This document shows, one piece after another, positions 38,083-47,391 of a stretch of 64,000 nt of DNA. The notes under the pieces are model-generated. The model saw only the letters and a list, made by a program, of their open reading frames with translations, searched no databases and was not told the DNA's origin. The stretch spans positions 1 through 64,000 of the forward strand of contig JARYMM010000014.1 of the NCBI GenBank assembly GCA_029907105.1, given 5' to 3'. This DNA comes from Anaerolineae bacterium. GTDB lineage: Bacteria > Chloroflexota > Anaerolineae > UBA3071. How positions within the stretch are numbered: the first letter of the stretch is position 1; each line of letters starts with the position of its first letter. Position numbers and translations under genes: made by a program.

Positions 38083-39101
38083 ATGAGCAAAAGAAGGCAA
38101 TGGGTCGGCGCGGCGCTGATCGTGGCTCTGGTTCTGGGGGGCTGTCAGCAGACGACACCGTCCGATGACACATACCAGAACATCGTCGTCTACGGCTTCA
38201 GCACTGAGGAGATGGTGATCACCGAGAAGGTCTTCCCCGCTTTCCAGGCCCACTGGCGGGCGCAGACGGGCCAGCAGGTGGATTTTCAGAGCCTCTTCGG
38301 CGGCTCCGAGGAACTCACCGAGGCCATCTTGAACGGGGCGCGGGCAGATGTCGCCATCCTCTCCAACGAGCAACATGCGGTCTGGTTGCGCGTCAATGAC
38401 CTGGTGAAAACAGACTGGCATACCTTTCCCCAGGAGGGGATCATCACCCGCAGCCCCCTGGTCATCGTCGTGCGGCCGGGCAATCCTCTGGGCATCAAGG
38501 ACTGGGCCGATCTGGCCCGCCCCGGCCTGAAGCTGATCCACCCCGATCCCCGCACCTCGGGCGGCGCTCAATGGGCGTTACTGGCCGAATACGGGTCGGC
38601 GTTGCCGGGCCAGGGGGCAGCACACAGGCTGCTCAGGACCAGGTGCTGGCCGTCTGGGCCAACGTGGTCTCCACCCCCGCCTCGGCCCGCGAAGCGTTAA
38701 AGCAATTCATGTTCGGCGCCGGCGACGCCCTGGTCACCTACGAACAGGATGCTTTGCTGGCCCAGGCGCGTGGCGCTGCCCTGGAAATCGTCATGCCCCA
38801 GCGCACGGTGCTGAGCGAGCACGTGGTGGTCATCGTGGATCAGAACGTGAAGCCGAGCAAGCGAGCCGTCGTGGAGGCCTTCGTGACCTTCCTGTGGAGC
38901 GAGACGGCTCAAAAGGCGTTCACCGAATACTTCTTCCGTGCCGTGACCGACGAGGCACTGAACAAGGCTGTGCCGCAGTTCGGCGCGATCCGGCAGCCCT
39001 TCACCGTGCAGGACCTGGGCGGGTGGGGGCGGGCGTATCCGGAGATCATCCACGGGGTTTGGGAGGAGCACATCGCCCAAGGGCTTGAGCAGCAGCCATA
39101 G
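38083..39101 (+). pseudogene. Sulfate-binding-protein-like lipoprotein, frameshifted
   Basis: Signal peptide with lipobox (VALVLGGC) and a sulfate/thiosulfate-binding fold: YGFSTEEMVITEKVFPAF, FGGSEELTEAILNGARADV, RPGNPLGIKDWADLARPGLK, PDPRTSGGAQWALLAEYG. The reading frame then shifts: residues after about 38610 continue only in the -1 frame (STQAAQDQVLAVWANVVSTP to the end at 39101). One missing G in a 5-G run near 38617-38622 explains it, so this is a recent mutation, assembly error or a programmed frameshift. No permease genes are adjacent. Confidence 0.82.
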
Positions 39102-39193
39102 CTTGTGGATGGGCCGGTCTTGGGCAAGGTTAGGCCAAAATACTTAGGTCAACGTAAGCCATTCCCGCAGGCATAAGATCAGCGTTTCACCCG

Positions 39194-39222
39194 ATGACAT
39201 CAGCCTGCAAACATGCTATAGT
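39194..39222 (+). promoter_or_regulatory. Promoter of miniprotein 2 (shared type)
   Basis: ATGACA, 17 nt ending ATGC, TATAGT: near-identical to 37721-37749. Confidence 0.75.
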
Positions 39223-39278
39223 GTGAGCAGAAGAGTTGATAGAGTTATCCGCTAGGGAAATCAATGTGGAGGTGTCAC

Positions 39279-39479
39279 ATGGCTGATTCCGAGTCCATCA
39301 TGCTCAGCATCAAGTACATCATGTTTCTGGCGATGGAGCTTTTCGTCTTCGCCGTGTTCGGCGCCGTTCTGGTCGCCGGGCTGTACCACATCGTCCGCGA
39401 CAAGGTACGGGAAGCGCGCCGGCAGGATCAGATCGCTCCGGAGACCCCGGCCACAGCCTCGGCTGGCCACAGCGCATAG
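39279..39479 (+). CDS. One-helix membrane miniprotein, paralogue 2
   Basis: 66 residues, ATG after TGGAGGTGTCAC. The helix FLAMELFVFAVFGAVLVAGL again carries Glu in the middle, followed by YHIVRDKVREAR and an Ala/Pro-rich tail. It begins MADSESIMLSIKYIM, aligned with MANTETIMLGIKFAM of paralogue 1. Confidence 0.8.
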   Translation: MADSESIMLSIKYIMFLAMELFVFAVFGAVLVAGLYHIVRDKVREARRQDQIAPETPATASAGHSA

Positions 39480-39549
39480 CCCCCACCCCCTCACCAACCC
39501 AGACCGTGAGGGAGTGGGTTCGACGAGAGATACCCCAAAGGCGATATCT

Positions 39550-39634
39550 CACCTTCTGCAAGCGATGGCGGGTGATCTCTCGAGGCAGAGGGATGGCTCT
39601 CTGCCTGATCGTCAGACGGCGGAAGCCATCCCTC
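39550..39634 (+). promoter_or_regulatory. Structured leader before miniprotein 3
   Basis: ACCTTCTGCAAGCGA followed by an 11-bp perfect stem, GAGGGATGGCT (39588-39598) with AGCCATCCCTC (39624-39634). The same two blocks recur before the receiver gene (39937-40020). Confidence 0.45.
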
Positions 39635-39678
39635 TTCACCAGAAACAAAGCTCATGGAAGAAGATGAGAGGAGTTAAG

Positions 39679-39882
39679 ATGGAAAGCACGGCGTTGACCG
39701 TCAAGTTCGTACTGCTTCTGGCCCTGGAGGTTTTCGTAGTGGCGACGGTGGGGGCCGTATTGATCCTGGGCCTGTACCGCATGGTCAGGGAAAAGGCCCG
39801 CCGCTCGCTGCATCTGGACGAGGTCGCCGCCGGGAGCTCCCCTGCAGCCCCCGCCAGTGTTCCTGGCATTCATCAATCCTGA
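39679..39882 (+). CDS. One-helix membrane miniprotein, paralogue 3
   Basis: 67 residues, the most divergent member: VKFVLLLALEVFVVATVGAV then LILGLYRMVREKARRS and an Ala/Pro/Ser-rich tail. I use ATG 39679, preceded by GAGGAGTTAAG; ATG 39664 is also in frame. Confidence 0.78.
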   Translation: MESTALTVKFVLLLALEVFVVATVGAVLILGLYRMVREKARRSLHLDEVAAGSSPAAPASVPGIHQS

Positions 39883-39936
39883 TGAATTGGACGAACAGGG
39901 ATAAGGCGGTGAAAGGTTGGAACCATCATTCAAGGT

Positions 39937-40020
39937 CTGACCTTCTGCCAGCGAGAGGGACGCCTCCTTGTCCCACATGAAGGGGGATGGCTGTCTGCCG
40001 ACAGGCCATCCCCTCTTGTC
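39937..40020 (+). promoter_or_regulatory. Structured leader before the receiver gene
   Basis: ACCTTCTGCCAGCGA and a long hairpin: GGGGATGGC-TGTC, loop TGCC, GACA, one unpaired G, GCCATCCCC. Related to the leader at 39550. Confidence 0.45.
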
Positions 40021-40103
40021 GTCCGGCAGAGAGGCTCGATCCCAGAAGCCCACGTCGCAAGGAAGGCCAGCCGCACCGATCTGTGTCAAGGAGACGTAAG
40101 AAC

Positions 40104-40544
40104 ATGCCCAAGATCTCAGTTGTAGATGACGATCCCGACTTCGTGTTGCTCTGCCGTGCCATCCTGGAAGCGGAGGGCCACGAAGTCGTCGCCGCGGCCG
40201 ACGGCGACGAAGCGCTGAAGGTAATGCGCCAGGACAAGCCCGACCTGGTCTTGCTGGATGTGATGATGTCCACCACGCTGGAAGGAGTGGTTGTCTCCAA
40301 GGAAATCGAGGCAGACCCGGAACTGCGCAACGTGCCCGTCGTCATGATCTCCTCCATCGCCACCTCCGAGTACGCCGCCGAGTTCCCTGACGACGAGGGC
40401 ATCCCTATCGCCGTCTGGATCCCCAAACCCATTCAGCCAGCCGTGCTGTTGAAGACCGTGCGGCGGTTCTTGCCCCCGCCTCCCCCAGCCATCGCCAAAG
40501 AAGCTGTCGTCGAAAGAGAGGAGGCAGGTGACGATGATTGGTGA
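40104..40544 (+). CDS. Stand-alone CheY-like receiver protein
   Basis: 146 residues. Receiver motifs: VVDDDPDF, phospho-Asp in LVLLDVMM, Thr/Ser position in VVMISSIA, Lys in VWIPKPIQ. No output domain; the tail is Pro-rich and acidic. Its 3' end overlaps the hdrCB start by 11 nt, so it is the first gene of that operon and probably signals to it. Confidence 0.9.
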   Translation: MPKISVVDDDPDFVLLCRAILEAEGHEVVAAADGDEALKVMRQDKPDLVLLDVMMSTTLEGVVVSKEIEADPELRNVPVVMISSIATSEYAAEFPDDEGIPIAVWIPKPIQPAVLLKTVRRFLPPPPPAIAKEAVVEREEAGDDDW

Positions 40545-41736
40545 GCTTCCCCCCCTTCTGACTGCCGAGCAGGTGGACCGCGACTTCATCAAACTGGTCG
40601 AGCCGGACTGGCAGAAGCTGACCACGTGCTTCCAATGCGGCACGTGTAGCGCCTCCTGCCCGGCCGCCGAATTGATGGACTACGCGCCCCGACAATTGTG
40701 GGAGCTGGTACGGTTGGGGTTACGGGAGCAGGTGACGAACAGCCGCACCTTCTGGCTGTGCACCCAGTGCTACGCCTGCCAGGTGCGCTGCCCCCGCGGC
40801 ATCCTGATCGGCGAGACCATGCGCCACCTGCGCGAGTGGGCGGTGGCCCAGGGCCTTGAGATTCCCCCGGCGCTGATACAACTGCGGGACGCCGTCGCCG
40901 CCACCTACAACATCCTGAACGAGGACAACCGCTCCCGCCTGATCTGGAGCGAGAACCTGGAGCCGGCGCCGGCCCAGCTCCGCCAGAGCGGGCAGGGCCA
41001 GGCCGAGGTGCTGCTCTTCACCGGTTGCGTCTCGTCGTTTTATCCCATGGCCTACACCATCCCCCAGTCCTTCGTGCAGATTCTGGAACAGGCGGGCGTG
41101 ACCTACACCACGATGGGCGGCGAGGAGTGGTGCTGCGGCTATCCGCTCTACGGCGCGGGGATGAAGGAGCGGGTGGGCGAGTTGGCCCGCCATAACATCG
41201 AACAGGCCCGGGCCCGGGCACCGCAGAGCCTGGTCGCCACCTGCTCGTCCTGTTATCACACCTGGCGTCATCTCTATCCTGAGTACATGAACGGTCAGCA
41301 GGATTTCGGCTTCCAGATCCTGCACGCCAGCGAGTTTCTGGCGCGCCTCGTCGAAGAGGGCCGTATCAGGATGGGTGAGCTGCCCTGGGTGGTCACTTAC
41401 CACGACCCCTGCGACCTGGGCCGCAAGAACGGGGTATATGAGGCCCCGCGGGCCGTCATCCGCAGCATTCCCGGAATGGAACTGCGGGAGATGGCCAACA
41501 ACCGGGAGAACGCCATCTGCTGTGGCGGCGGTGGAGACGTGGCCATTATGGAGGCCGACGTCACCGAGCACATCGCCGAGCGCCGCCTGGCGCAGGCCGT
41601 GGCCACCGGAGCCACGGCCATCATCTCCTCCTGCCAGCAATGCAAGCGCACGCTGCTACAGGCGGCGCGCAAGACCAAAACCCGCATCCGCGTGCTTGAC
41701 ATCACCGAGCTGGTCTGGCAGGCAATGGAGAAGTAG
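40534..41736 (+). CDS. Heterodisulfide reductase HdrC-HdrB fusion (HdrD-like)
   Basis: 400 residues. N-terminal HdrC part with two 4Fe-4S sites (CFQCGTCSASCP near residue 32, CTQCYACQVRCPRG near 76), then HdrB with two CCG domains: GEEWCCGYPLYGAG and CSSCYHTW; HDPCDLGRK, ICCGGGGDV and SSCQQCKRTLL. HdrB would hold the noncubane clusters reducing a disulfide or another acceptor. ATG 40534 has AGGAGG 9 nt upstream; GTG 40528 is also possible but too close. Confidence 0.93.
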   Translation: MIGELPPLLTAEQVDRDFIKLVEPDWQKLTTCFQCGTCSASCPAAELMDYAPRQLWELVRLGLREQVTNSRTFWLCTQCYACQVRCPRGILIGETMRHLREWAVAQGLEIPPALIQLRDAVAATYNILNEDNRSRLIWSENLEPAPAQLRQSGQGQAEVLLFTGCVSSFYPMAYTIPQSFVQILEQAGVTYTTMGGEEWCCGYPLYGAGMKERVGELARHNIEQARARAPQSLVATCSSCYHTWRHLYPEYMNGQQDFGFQILHASEFLARLVEEGRIRMGELPWVVTYHDPCDLGRKNGVYEAPRAVIRSIPGMELREMANNRENAICCGGGGDVAIMEADVTEHIAERRLAQAVATGATAIISSCQQCKRTLLQAARKTKTRIRVLDITELVWQAMEK

Positions 41737-41759
41737 CGAGACAGCGAAGGCGTGTGATG

Positions 41760-41815
41760 TCGCTCGTGGCGGACGGTCACGTCCGCCACGGCCACTGGAC
41801 GTGACCGTCCAGCGG
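41760..41815. repeat. Double palindrome between hdrCB and hdrA
   Basis: Two adjacent inverted pairs, GGCGGACGGTCACGTCCGCC and TGGACGTGACCGTCCA. Possibly mobile palindrome, or an mRNA-stability hairpin within the operon. Confidence 0.65.
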
Positions 41816-41840
41816 GAGCACATATTATACGAGGTATGCG

Positions 41841-43808
41841 ATGGACGAAGAACCGAGGATTGGCGTATACGTCTGCGAATGTGGCATCAACATCGGCGCT
41901 ATAGTGGATGTGGCCGATGTGGTGCGTTTTGCCGAGGGGCTGCCCAACGTGGTCGTAGCCCGGCAGTCCCGCTATATCTGCTCCGAAGCCGGACAGGAAA
42001 TGATCCGGCAGGACATCAGGGACCTCCACCTCAACCGCGTGGTGGTGGCCTCCTGCTCGCCGCGCATGCACGAGGTCACCTTCCAGAACGCCGTCGCCGG
42101 GGCGGGCCTGAACCCTTATTACTTCCAGATGGCCAACATCCGCGAGCATGTCTCGTGGGTGGTGAAGGACCCAAAGCAGGCCACGGCCAAAGCCAAACGG
42201 CTGGTGCGCGCGGCGGTGGCCCGTGTGAACTGGCACGAACCCCTCCAGGCCCGCCAGGAGGATGTGACCCCGGCGGCGCTGATCGTGGGTGGCGGCATCG
42301 CCGGCATCCAGGCCGCGCTGAACATCGCCGAAGGGGGCTACCAGGTCTACCTGGTGGAGCGCCAACCCTCCATCGGCGGGCACATGGCCCAACTGGACAA
42401 GACCTTTCCCACCCTCGACTGCAGCACTTGAATTCTGGGGCCCAAGATGATGGATGCCGGTCGGCATCCCCACATCACCCTCCTCACCTACAGCGAAGTG
42501 GAAGAGGTCTCGGGCTACGTGGGCCACTTCAAGGTCAAGGTGCGCCAACGCCCCCGTTACGTGGACATGGAGCTGTGCACCGGCTGCGGGGCCTGCGCCG
42601 AGGCCTGCGTTTTCAAGAAGGGCGTGCCCAACGAATATGACGCCGGGCTAAGCCGGCGGCGGGCGGCTTATATCCCCTTGAACGGCCAGGGCGTCCCCAT
42701 GAAGGCGGTCATTGACGATCAGGCATGCCTGTACCTGACCCGCGGCAGGTGCACGCAGGCCTGTCTGGAAGCCTGCCCCACCCGGGCCATCAACTTCGAG
42801 CAGAAGGAAGAGATCGTCGAGCTGGACGTGGGAGCCATTATCATAGCCACGGGCTTCGAGATGTTCGACCCTCATCGCCTCCCGGCCTTCTCTTACGGCC
42901 GGTCGCCCAACATCGTGGACGGATTGCAGTTCGAGCGGCTGTCCAGCGCCACGGGGCCGACGCAGGGCCAGATCCTCACCGCCGAGGGCAAGAGGCCGGA
43001 ACGGGTGGCCATCATCCACTGCGTGGGCAGCCGCGACGAGCACGCCAACCGCTACTGCTCCCGCGTCTGCTGCATGTACGCCCTCAAGCACGCCCACCTG
43101 GTGCGCGACAAGACCGGGGCGGAGGTGTTTGAGTTCTACATGGACATCCGCGCCTTCGGCAAAGACTACGAGGAGTTCTACGAGCGAGTGCAGGAAGAGG
43201 GCGTCTATTTCGTCCGCGGCCGGGGGGCGGAGGTGGTCGTCCTGGACGACGGCCGCATCCAGGTCAAAGCCGAAAACACCACCCTGGGCATCCCCGTACA
43301 GATCAACGTGGACATGGTCATCCTGGCCACAGCCATGGAGCCGCCACGCGACGCCGACAGGGTGGCTTCCATCTTCGGCATCAGCCGCAGCGCCGACGGC
43401 TTCTTCCAGGAGGCCCACCCCAAGCTGCGGCCTTTCCACACCAACACCGAGGGCATCTTCCTGGCCGGGAGCTGTCAGTCGCCCAAGGACGTGCCGGATA
43501 CGGTGGCCCATGCCAGCGCCGCCGCCGCCGAGGTGCTGTCGCTCCTGAGCCGGGGCCAGGTGGTCATCTCCCCCACCACGGCCGTGGTGGACGAACAGCT
43601 ATGCTCCGGCTGCAAGACCTGCATCCCGCTGTGCCCCTACACGGCCATCAGCTTTGTCAGCCAGGATACCACCGGCGTGGCGACGATCAACGAGGCGCTG
43701 TGCAAGGGCTGCGGCACCTGTGTGGCTGCCTGTCCTGCCGGGGCCATCACCGCGCGCCACTTTTCCGACCGTCAGATCCTGGCCGAGATCGAAGCGCTGC
43801 TGCGGTAG
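41841..43808 (+). CDS. hdrA: Heterodisulfide reductase HdrA, predicted selenoprotein (Sec197)
   Basis: 655 residues when TGA at 42429-42431 is read as selenocysteine. The frame continues unbroken on both sides: TFPTLDCST-U-ILGPKM matches the HdrA motif with Cys at this position. Other features: N-terminal VYVCECGINIGA, FAD site VGGGIAGIQAAL (149-160), cluster-binding CTGCGACAEAC, CTQACLEACP, and two C-terminal 4Fe-4S motifs CSGCKTCIPLCP and CKGCGTCVAACP. HdrA bifurcates electrons between ferredoxin and the HdrB site. Flanked by hdrCB and mvhD. Confidence 0.9.
42429..42469 (+). promoter_or_regulatory. Selenocysteine TGA codon with bacterial SECIS hairpin
   Basis: TGA 42429-42431, then 20 nt, then a perfect 7-bp stem GGATGCC with tetraloop GGTC (42459-42462) and GGCATCC ending at 42469. 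The GGUC tetraloop matches the apical loop of the E. coli fdhF SECIS, and the loop starts 27 nt after the TGA, inside the usual bacterial window. The hairpin is in coding sequence, as expected for bacteria. Confidence 0.88.
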
Positions 43809-43821
43809 CAGGAGTGATGAC

Positions 43822-44262
43822 ATGGGCGACAACAACTTTGAACCGAAGATCGTGGGCTTCCTGTGCAACTGGTGCACCTACACGGCGGCCGACTCCGCCG
43901 GCGTGAGCCGTATGGAACAGCCCCCCAATGTGGACATCATCCGCGTCATGTGCTCGGGGCGCATTGACCCCGCCTTCATCCTCAAGGCTTTCGCCGAAGG
44001 GGCCGATGGCGTCATCGTCTCCGGCTGCCATCCGCCGGGCGATTGCCACTACAGCACCGGCAATTTCAAGACCTTCCGCCGCATGCCGCTGGTGGAAGCG
44101 CTGTTGGCTCAGTACGGCATCGAGAAGGAACGCTTTCACTGGGGCTGGATCTCGGGCGCTGAGGCGGTCAAGTGGGCCCAGTTGGTACGCGATTTCACCG
44201 CCCAGGTGCGCGCCCTGGGGCCGCTCAACTGGAAGCAGCAACTGGCGAGCAAGGAGGACTAG
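43822..44262 (+). CDS. mvhD: MvhD-type iron-sulfur linker subunit
   Basis: 146 residues. Conserved Cys in FLCNWCTYTAAD, VMCSGRIDP and SGCHPPGDCHYSTGN, the MvhD 2Fe-2S set. It joins hydrogenase MvhAG to HdrA. Selenocysteine occurs in some archaeal VhuD; here no in-frame TGA is present. ATG 43822 follows CAGGAGTGATGAC, within the hdrA end region. Confidence 0.93.
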   Translation: MGDNNFEPKIVGFLCNWCTYTAADSAGVSRMEQPPNVDIIRVMCSGRIDPAFILKAFAEGADGVIVSGCHPPGDCHYSTGNFKTFRRMPLVEALLAQYGIEKERFHWGWISGAEAVKWAQLVRDFTAQVRALGPLNWKQQLASKED

Positions 44263-44265
44263 GTC

Positions 44266-45237
44266 ATGGGACAGAACAGCAAACTCAAGCTGGGCCTGTA
44301 CTGGGCCGCTTCCTGCGGCGGCTGCGAGATCGCCATCGTGGAACTGCGGGAAAAGATCCTCGACCTGGATGCCGCGGCCGACATCCTCTTCTGGCCCGTG
44401 GCCCTGGACTTCAAGTATAAGGACGTGGAGGCCATGCCCGACGGACACATGGATGTCTGCCTCTTTAACGGTTCCATCCGCACCAGCGAGAACGAGCACA
44501 TGGCTCATCTCCTGCGCCGAAAGTCAAAGGTGCTGGTGGCCTTCGGTTCCTGTGCCCACGAGGGCTGCATCCCCGGCCTGGCCAACCTCTTCGACCGACA
44601 GACGATTTTCCAGCGCGTCTACCTGGAGACGCCCTCCACGGATAACGCACAGGGCCTGCTGCCCCAGACCTCGACCCAGATGCCGGAGGGCGAAGTGACC
44701 ATCCCCAGGTTCTACAACACGGTCAAGACGCTGGCTCAGGTGGTGGATGTGGATTACACCGTGCCCGGCTGCCCGCCGCAGGCCCCGCAAATCTGGGCGG
44801 TGATCGAGACAATCCTCAGCGGCCAGCTTCCGCCCAGGGGGAGCGTGGTGGGGGCGAACGAGAAGACGGTCTGCGACGAGTGCAAGCACAAGCGAGAGGA
44901 GAAGCACATCAAGAAGTTCTACCGCCCGCATGAAATCATCCCCGACCCCGATCGCTGTCTCTTCGATCAGGGGATCATCTGTGCCGGGCCGGCCACGCGC
45001 GGCTGCGGCGCGCTCTGCCCGACGGTAAACATGCCCTGCCGCGGCTGTTACGGCCCGCCGCCCAACGTGATAGATCAGGGCGCCGCGCTCCTTTCGGCGG
45101 TGGCCTCGGTGGTGGACGCCGATACCGAGGAGGAAGCCGCCCGCATCGTGGGCGAGATCGTGGACCCTGTGGGCACGTTCTATCGCTTTGGCCTGCCCGC
45201 ATCGCTACTGCATCGCTCGCGGTTGGCAGATCGGTAG
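44266..45237 (+). CDS. mvhG: [NiFe] hydrogenase small subunit, group 3c
   Basis: 323 residues. Proximal cluster Cys in AASCGGCEIAI, others in FGSCAHEGCIPG, TVPGCPP and C-terminal GCGALCP and CRGCYG. No twin-arginine signal, so cytoplasmic, as for MvhG. Electrons go from the NiFe site to MvhD. Three bases after mvhD. Confidence 0.94.
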   Translation: MGQNSKLKLGLYWAASCGGCEIAIVELREKILDLDAAADILFWPVALDFKYKDVEAMPDGHMDVCLFNGSIRTSENEHMAHLLRRKSKVLVAFGSCAHEGCIPGLANLFDRQTIFQRVYLETPSTDNAQGLLPQTSTQMPEGEVTIPRFYNTVKTLAQVVDVDYTVPGCPPQAPQIWAVIETILSGQLPPRGSVVGANEKTVCDECKHKREEKHIKKFYRPHEIIPDPDRCLFDQGIICAGPATRGCGALCPTVNMPCRGCYGPPPNVIDQGAALLSAVASVVDADTEEEAARIVGEIVDPVGTFYRFGLPASLLHRSRLADR

Positions 45238-45266
45238 AGTGGGAAAACCGACGCAAGGAGAAGACT

Positions 45267-46730
45267 ATGCAGAAGATCAGCATTGACCCCATCACCCGCC
45301 TGGAAGGCCACGGACGGGTGGACATCTTTCTCGACGAAGAAGGGAACGTCGCCAACGCCTACCTGGTCATCCCCGAGCTGCGGGGGTTCGAGAAGTTCGC
45401 CGAAGGCCGGCCTGTGGAGGAGATGCCACGCATCACCCCGCGCATCTGCGGCGTCTGCCCGGAGGCGCACCACATGGCCTCGGCCAAGGCCTGCGATGCC
45501 GTCTACCACGTCGAGGTGCCGCCCGCCGGCCGCAAGCTGCGCGAGTTGCTCTACTCCGCCTTCTACGTCGCCGACCATACGGTGCATTTCTACATCCTGG
45601 CCGCGCCCGACTTTGTCCTGGGGCCAGATGCCCCGCCCGCCGAGCGCAACATCCTGGGCCTGATCCACAAGGTCGGCCTGGACATTGGCAGCAAGGTCAT
45701 CCGCTGTCGAGGGATGGCTATGGACATCGTGGGCACGCTGGGCGGCAAGACCATCCACCCGGTAGGGGCCATCCCCGGCGGGGTGAGCAAAGCCATCAAC
45801 GAGGAGGAGCGAGCCCGGTTCGAGGCCATTGGTCATGAACTGGTCGAGTTCGGCCTGTTCAGCCTCCAGCTCTTCCGCGAAGTCGTGCTGGGCAACCCGG
45901 CCTACGTGGACATGATCCTCTCCGACGCCTACACGACGCCGATGTACTACATGGGCCTGGTGGACGAGAACAACAAGGTCAACTTCTACGACGGCCAGGT
46001 ACGCGTTGTGGACCCGGAGGGGAAAGAGTTCGTCAAGTACAGGCCGGAGCAATACCTGGACGTGGTGGCCGAGCGGGTCGAGCCCTGGACTTATCTGAAG
46101 TTCCCCTATCTCAAAAAGGTCGGCTGGCGGGGGCTGGTGACAGGCAAGGAGAGCGGCGTCTACCAGGCCACGCCCCTGGCGCGGCTCAATGTCGCCGATG
46201 GCATGGCCACGCCGCGAGCACAGGAGGCCTACGAGGAGTTCTATGCCACGCTGGGCGGCAAGCCGGTGCACCACCTCCTGGCCACGCACTGGGCACGGCT
46301 GATCGAATTGCTCTACGCCGCCGAGCGGCTGGTCGAGCTGGCCACCGATCCCGAGATCACCGATCCGCACGTGCGCAACATCCCCACGGCGACGCCGGAT
46401 GAGGGCGTGGGCATCGTGGAAGCGCCGCGCGGCACGCTGACTCACCATTTCATTACCGATGAGAGGGGCATCGTCCAGAAATGCAACCTCATCGTCGGCA
46501 CGACCAACAATTACGCCCCGATCTCGATCTCGATCAAGAAAGCGGCCCAGGCGCTGATCAAAAAAGGCCAGGTCATCAGCGAGGGGCTGCTGAACCGGGT
46601 GGAAATGGCTTTCCGCCCGTACGATCCCTGCTTCGGCTGTGCCACACACTCGTTGCCCGGCCAGATGCCGCTGGAGGTGGTCATCCACGACGCCGAGGGG
46701 AAGGTGGTGGAGAGGTTGGCAAACTGGTAG
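45267..46730 (+). CDS. mvhA: [NiFe] hydrogenase large subunit, group 3c
   Basis: 487 residues. L1 motif [11 protein letters not shown] and L2 motif DPCFGCATH give the four Ni-binding Cys; both are Cys, none Sec. A 26-residue tail follows ATH, the site expected for protease maturation. ITRLEGHGR at the start is typical. RBS AAGGAGAAG. The next gene is the maturation protease. Confidence 0.95.
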   Translation: MQKISIDPITRLEGHGRVDIFLDEEGNVANAYLVIPELRGFEKFAEGRPVEEMPRITPRICGVCPEAHHMASAKACDAVYHVEVPPAGRKLRELLYSAFYVADHTVHFYILAAPDFVLGPDAPPAERNILGLIHKVGLDIGSKVIRCRGMAMDIVGTLGGKTIHPVGAIPGGVSKAINEEERARFEAIGHELVEFGLFSLQLFREVVLGNPAYVDMILSDAYTTPMYYMGLVDENNKVNFYDGQVRVVDPEGKEFVKYRPEQYLDVVAERVEPWTYLKFPYLKKVGWRGLVTGKESGVYQATPLARLNVADGMATPRAQEAYEEFYATLGGKPVHHLLATHWARLIELLYAAERLVELATDPEITDPHVRNIPTATPDEGVGIVEAPRGTLTHHFITDERGIVQKCNLIVGTTNNYAPISISIKKAAQALIKKGQVISEGLLNRVEMAFRPYDPCFGCATHSLPGQMPLEVVIHDAEGKVVERLANW

Positions 46731-46749
46731 ATTGGTAGATTAGAGGGCA

Positions 46750-47289
46750 ATGATGACGGAGTGGTCAGCCAGGACAGATTCCCGACTCGCCGGTTTACCG
46801 GTTCCCCAATCTGCCGCGAAAACGCTGGTACTGGGGTTGGGCAATCCTATCCTCAGCGACGATGGGGTGGGCATTCACGTCGTGCGCGCCGTGGCAGGGC
46901 GCTGCCAGCAAGCGGACGTGGACTTCGCCGAGACCAGCGTGGGCGGATTGCGCCTGCTGGAGATCATCGCCGGCTACAGGCGGGTGATCCTGGTGGATGC
47001 GATCCAGACCCCTGATGGCTGCCCAGGCGCTCTCTACCGTCTGCATCCCAACGACCTGCGGGCCTCGTTGCATACCGGCTCCAGCCACGATCTCACGCTG
47101 CCCAGCGCGCTGGCCCTGGGGCGGGGCCTGGGCCTGCCCTTGCCCCAAGACGACGCCATCACCATCCTGGCGGTGGAAGTCGAAGATACGCTCACCTTTG
47201 GGGAGCAGTGCAGTCACCCCGTGCAGGCAGCCATCCCCCAGCTTGTCCAGAGGGTCCTGGCCGAGATCGGCACGCCGGCCGGGCCGTAA
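46750..47289 (+). CDS. Hydrogenase maturation endopeptidase (HyaD/HycI family)
   Basis: 179 residues. Ni-binding residues appear in GNPILSDDGVG, VDAIQTPDG and TGSSHDLTL. It removes the C-terminal tail of MvhA after Ni insertion. Starts at ATG 46750 or 46753; the mvhA-protease gap contains an 8-nt GGTAGATT tandem. Last gene of the hdr-mvh operon. Confidence 0.9.
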   Translation: MMTEWSARTDSRLAGLPVPQSAAKTLVLGLGNPILSDDGVGIHVVRAVAGRCQQADVDFAETSVGGLRLLEIIAGYRRVILVDAIQTPDGCPGALYRLHPNDLRASLHTGSSHDLTLPSALALGRGLGLPLPQDDAITILAVEVEDTLTFGEQCSHPVQAAIPQLVQRVLAEIGTPAGP

Positions 47290-47391
47290 GTTGCCAGTTT
47301 TCCCCTTTGGCATTACACTGTAGCCATGACGACGCGGCTCTCTGTGATCTGCCTGCGTAGCTCTGAATGTAACGGGGGACACATACGATGA

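Noticed and set aside
45267-46730. Selenocysteine in MvhA or MvhD, as in some methanogens
   Set aside because: All cluster and Ni-ligand positions are encoded by Cys; no in-frame TGA.
47389-47391. TGA before the kinase fragment as a second Sec codon
   Set aside because: No SECIS hairpin, and sequence upstream has no kinase similarity; it is a real stop before a remnant.
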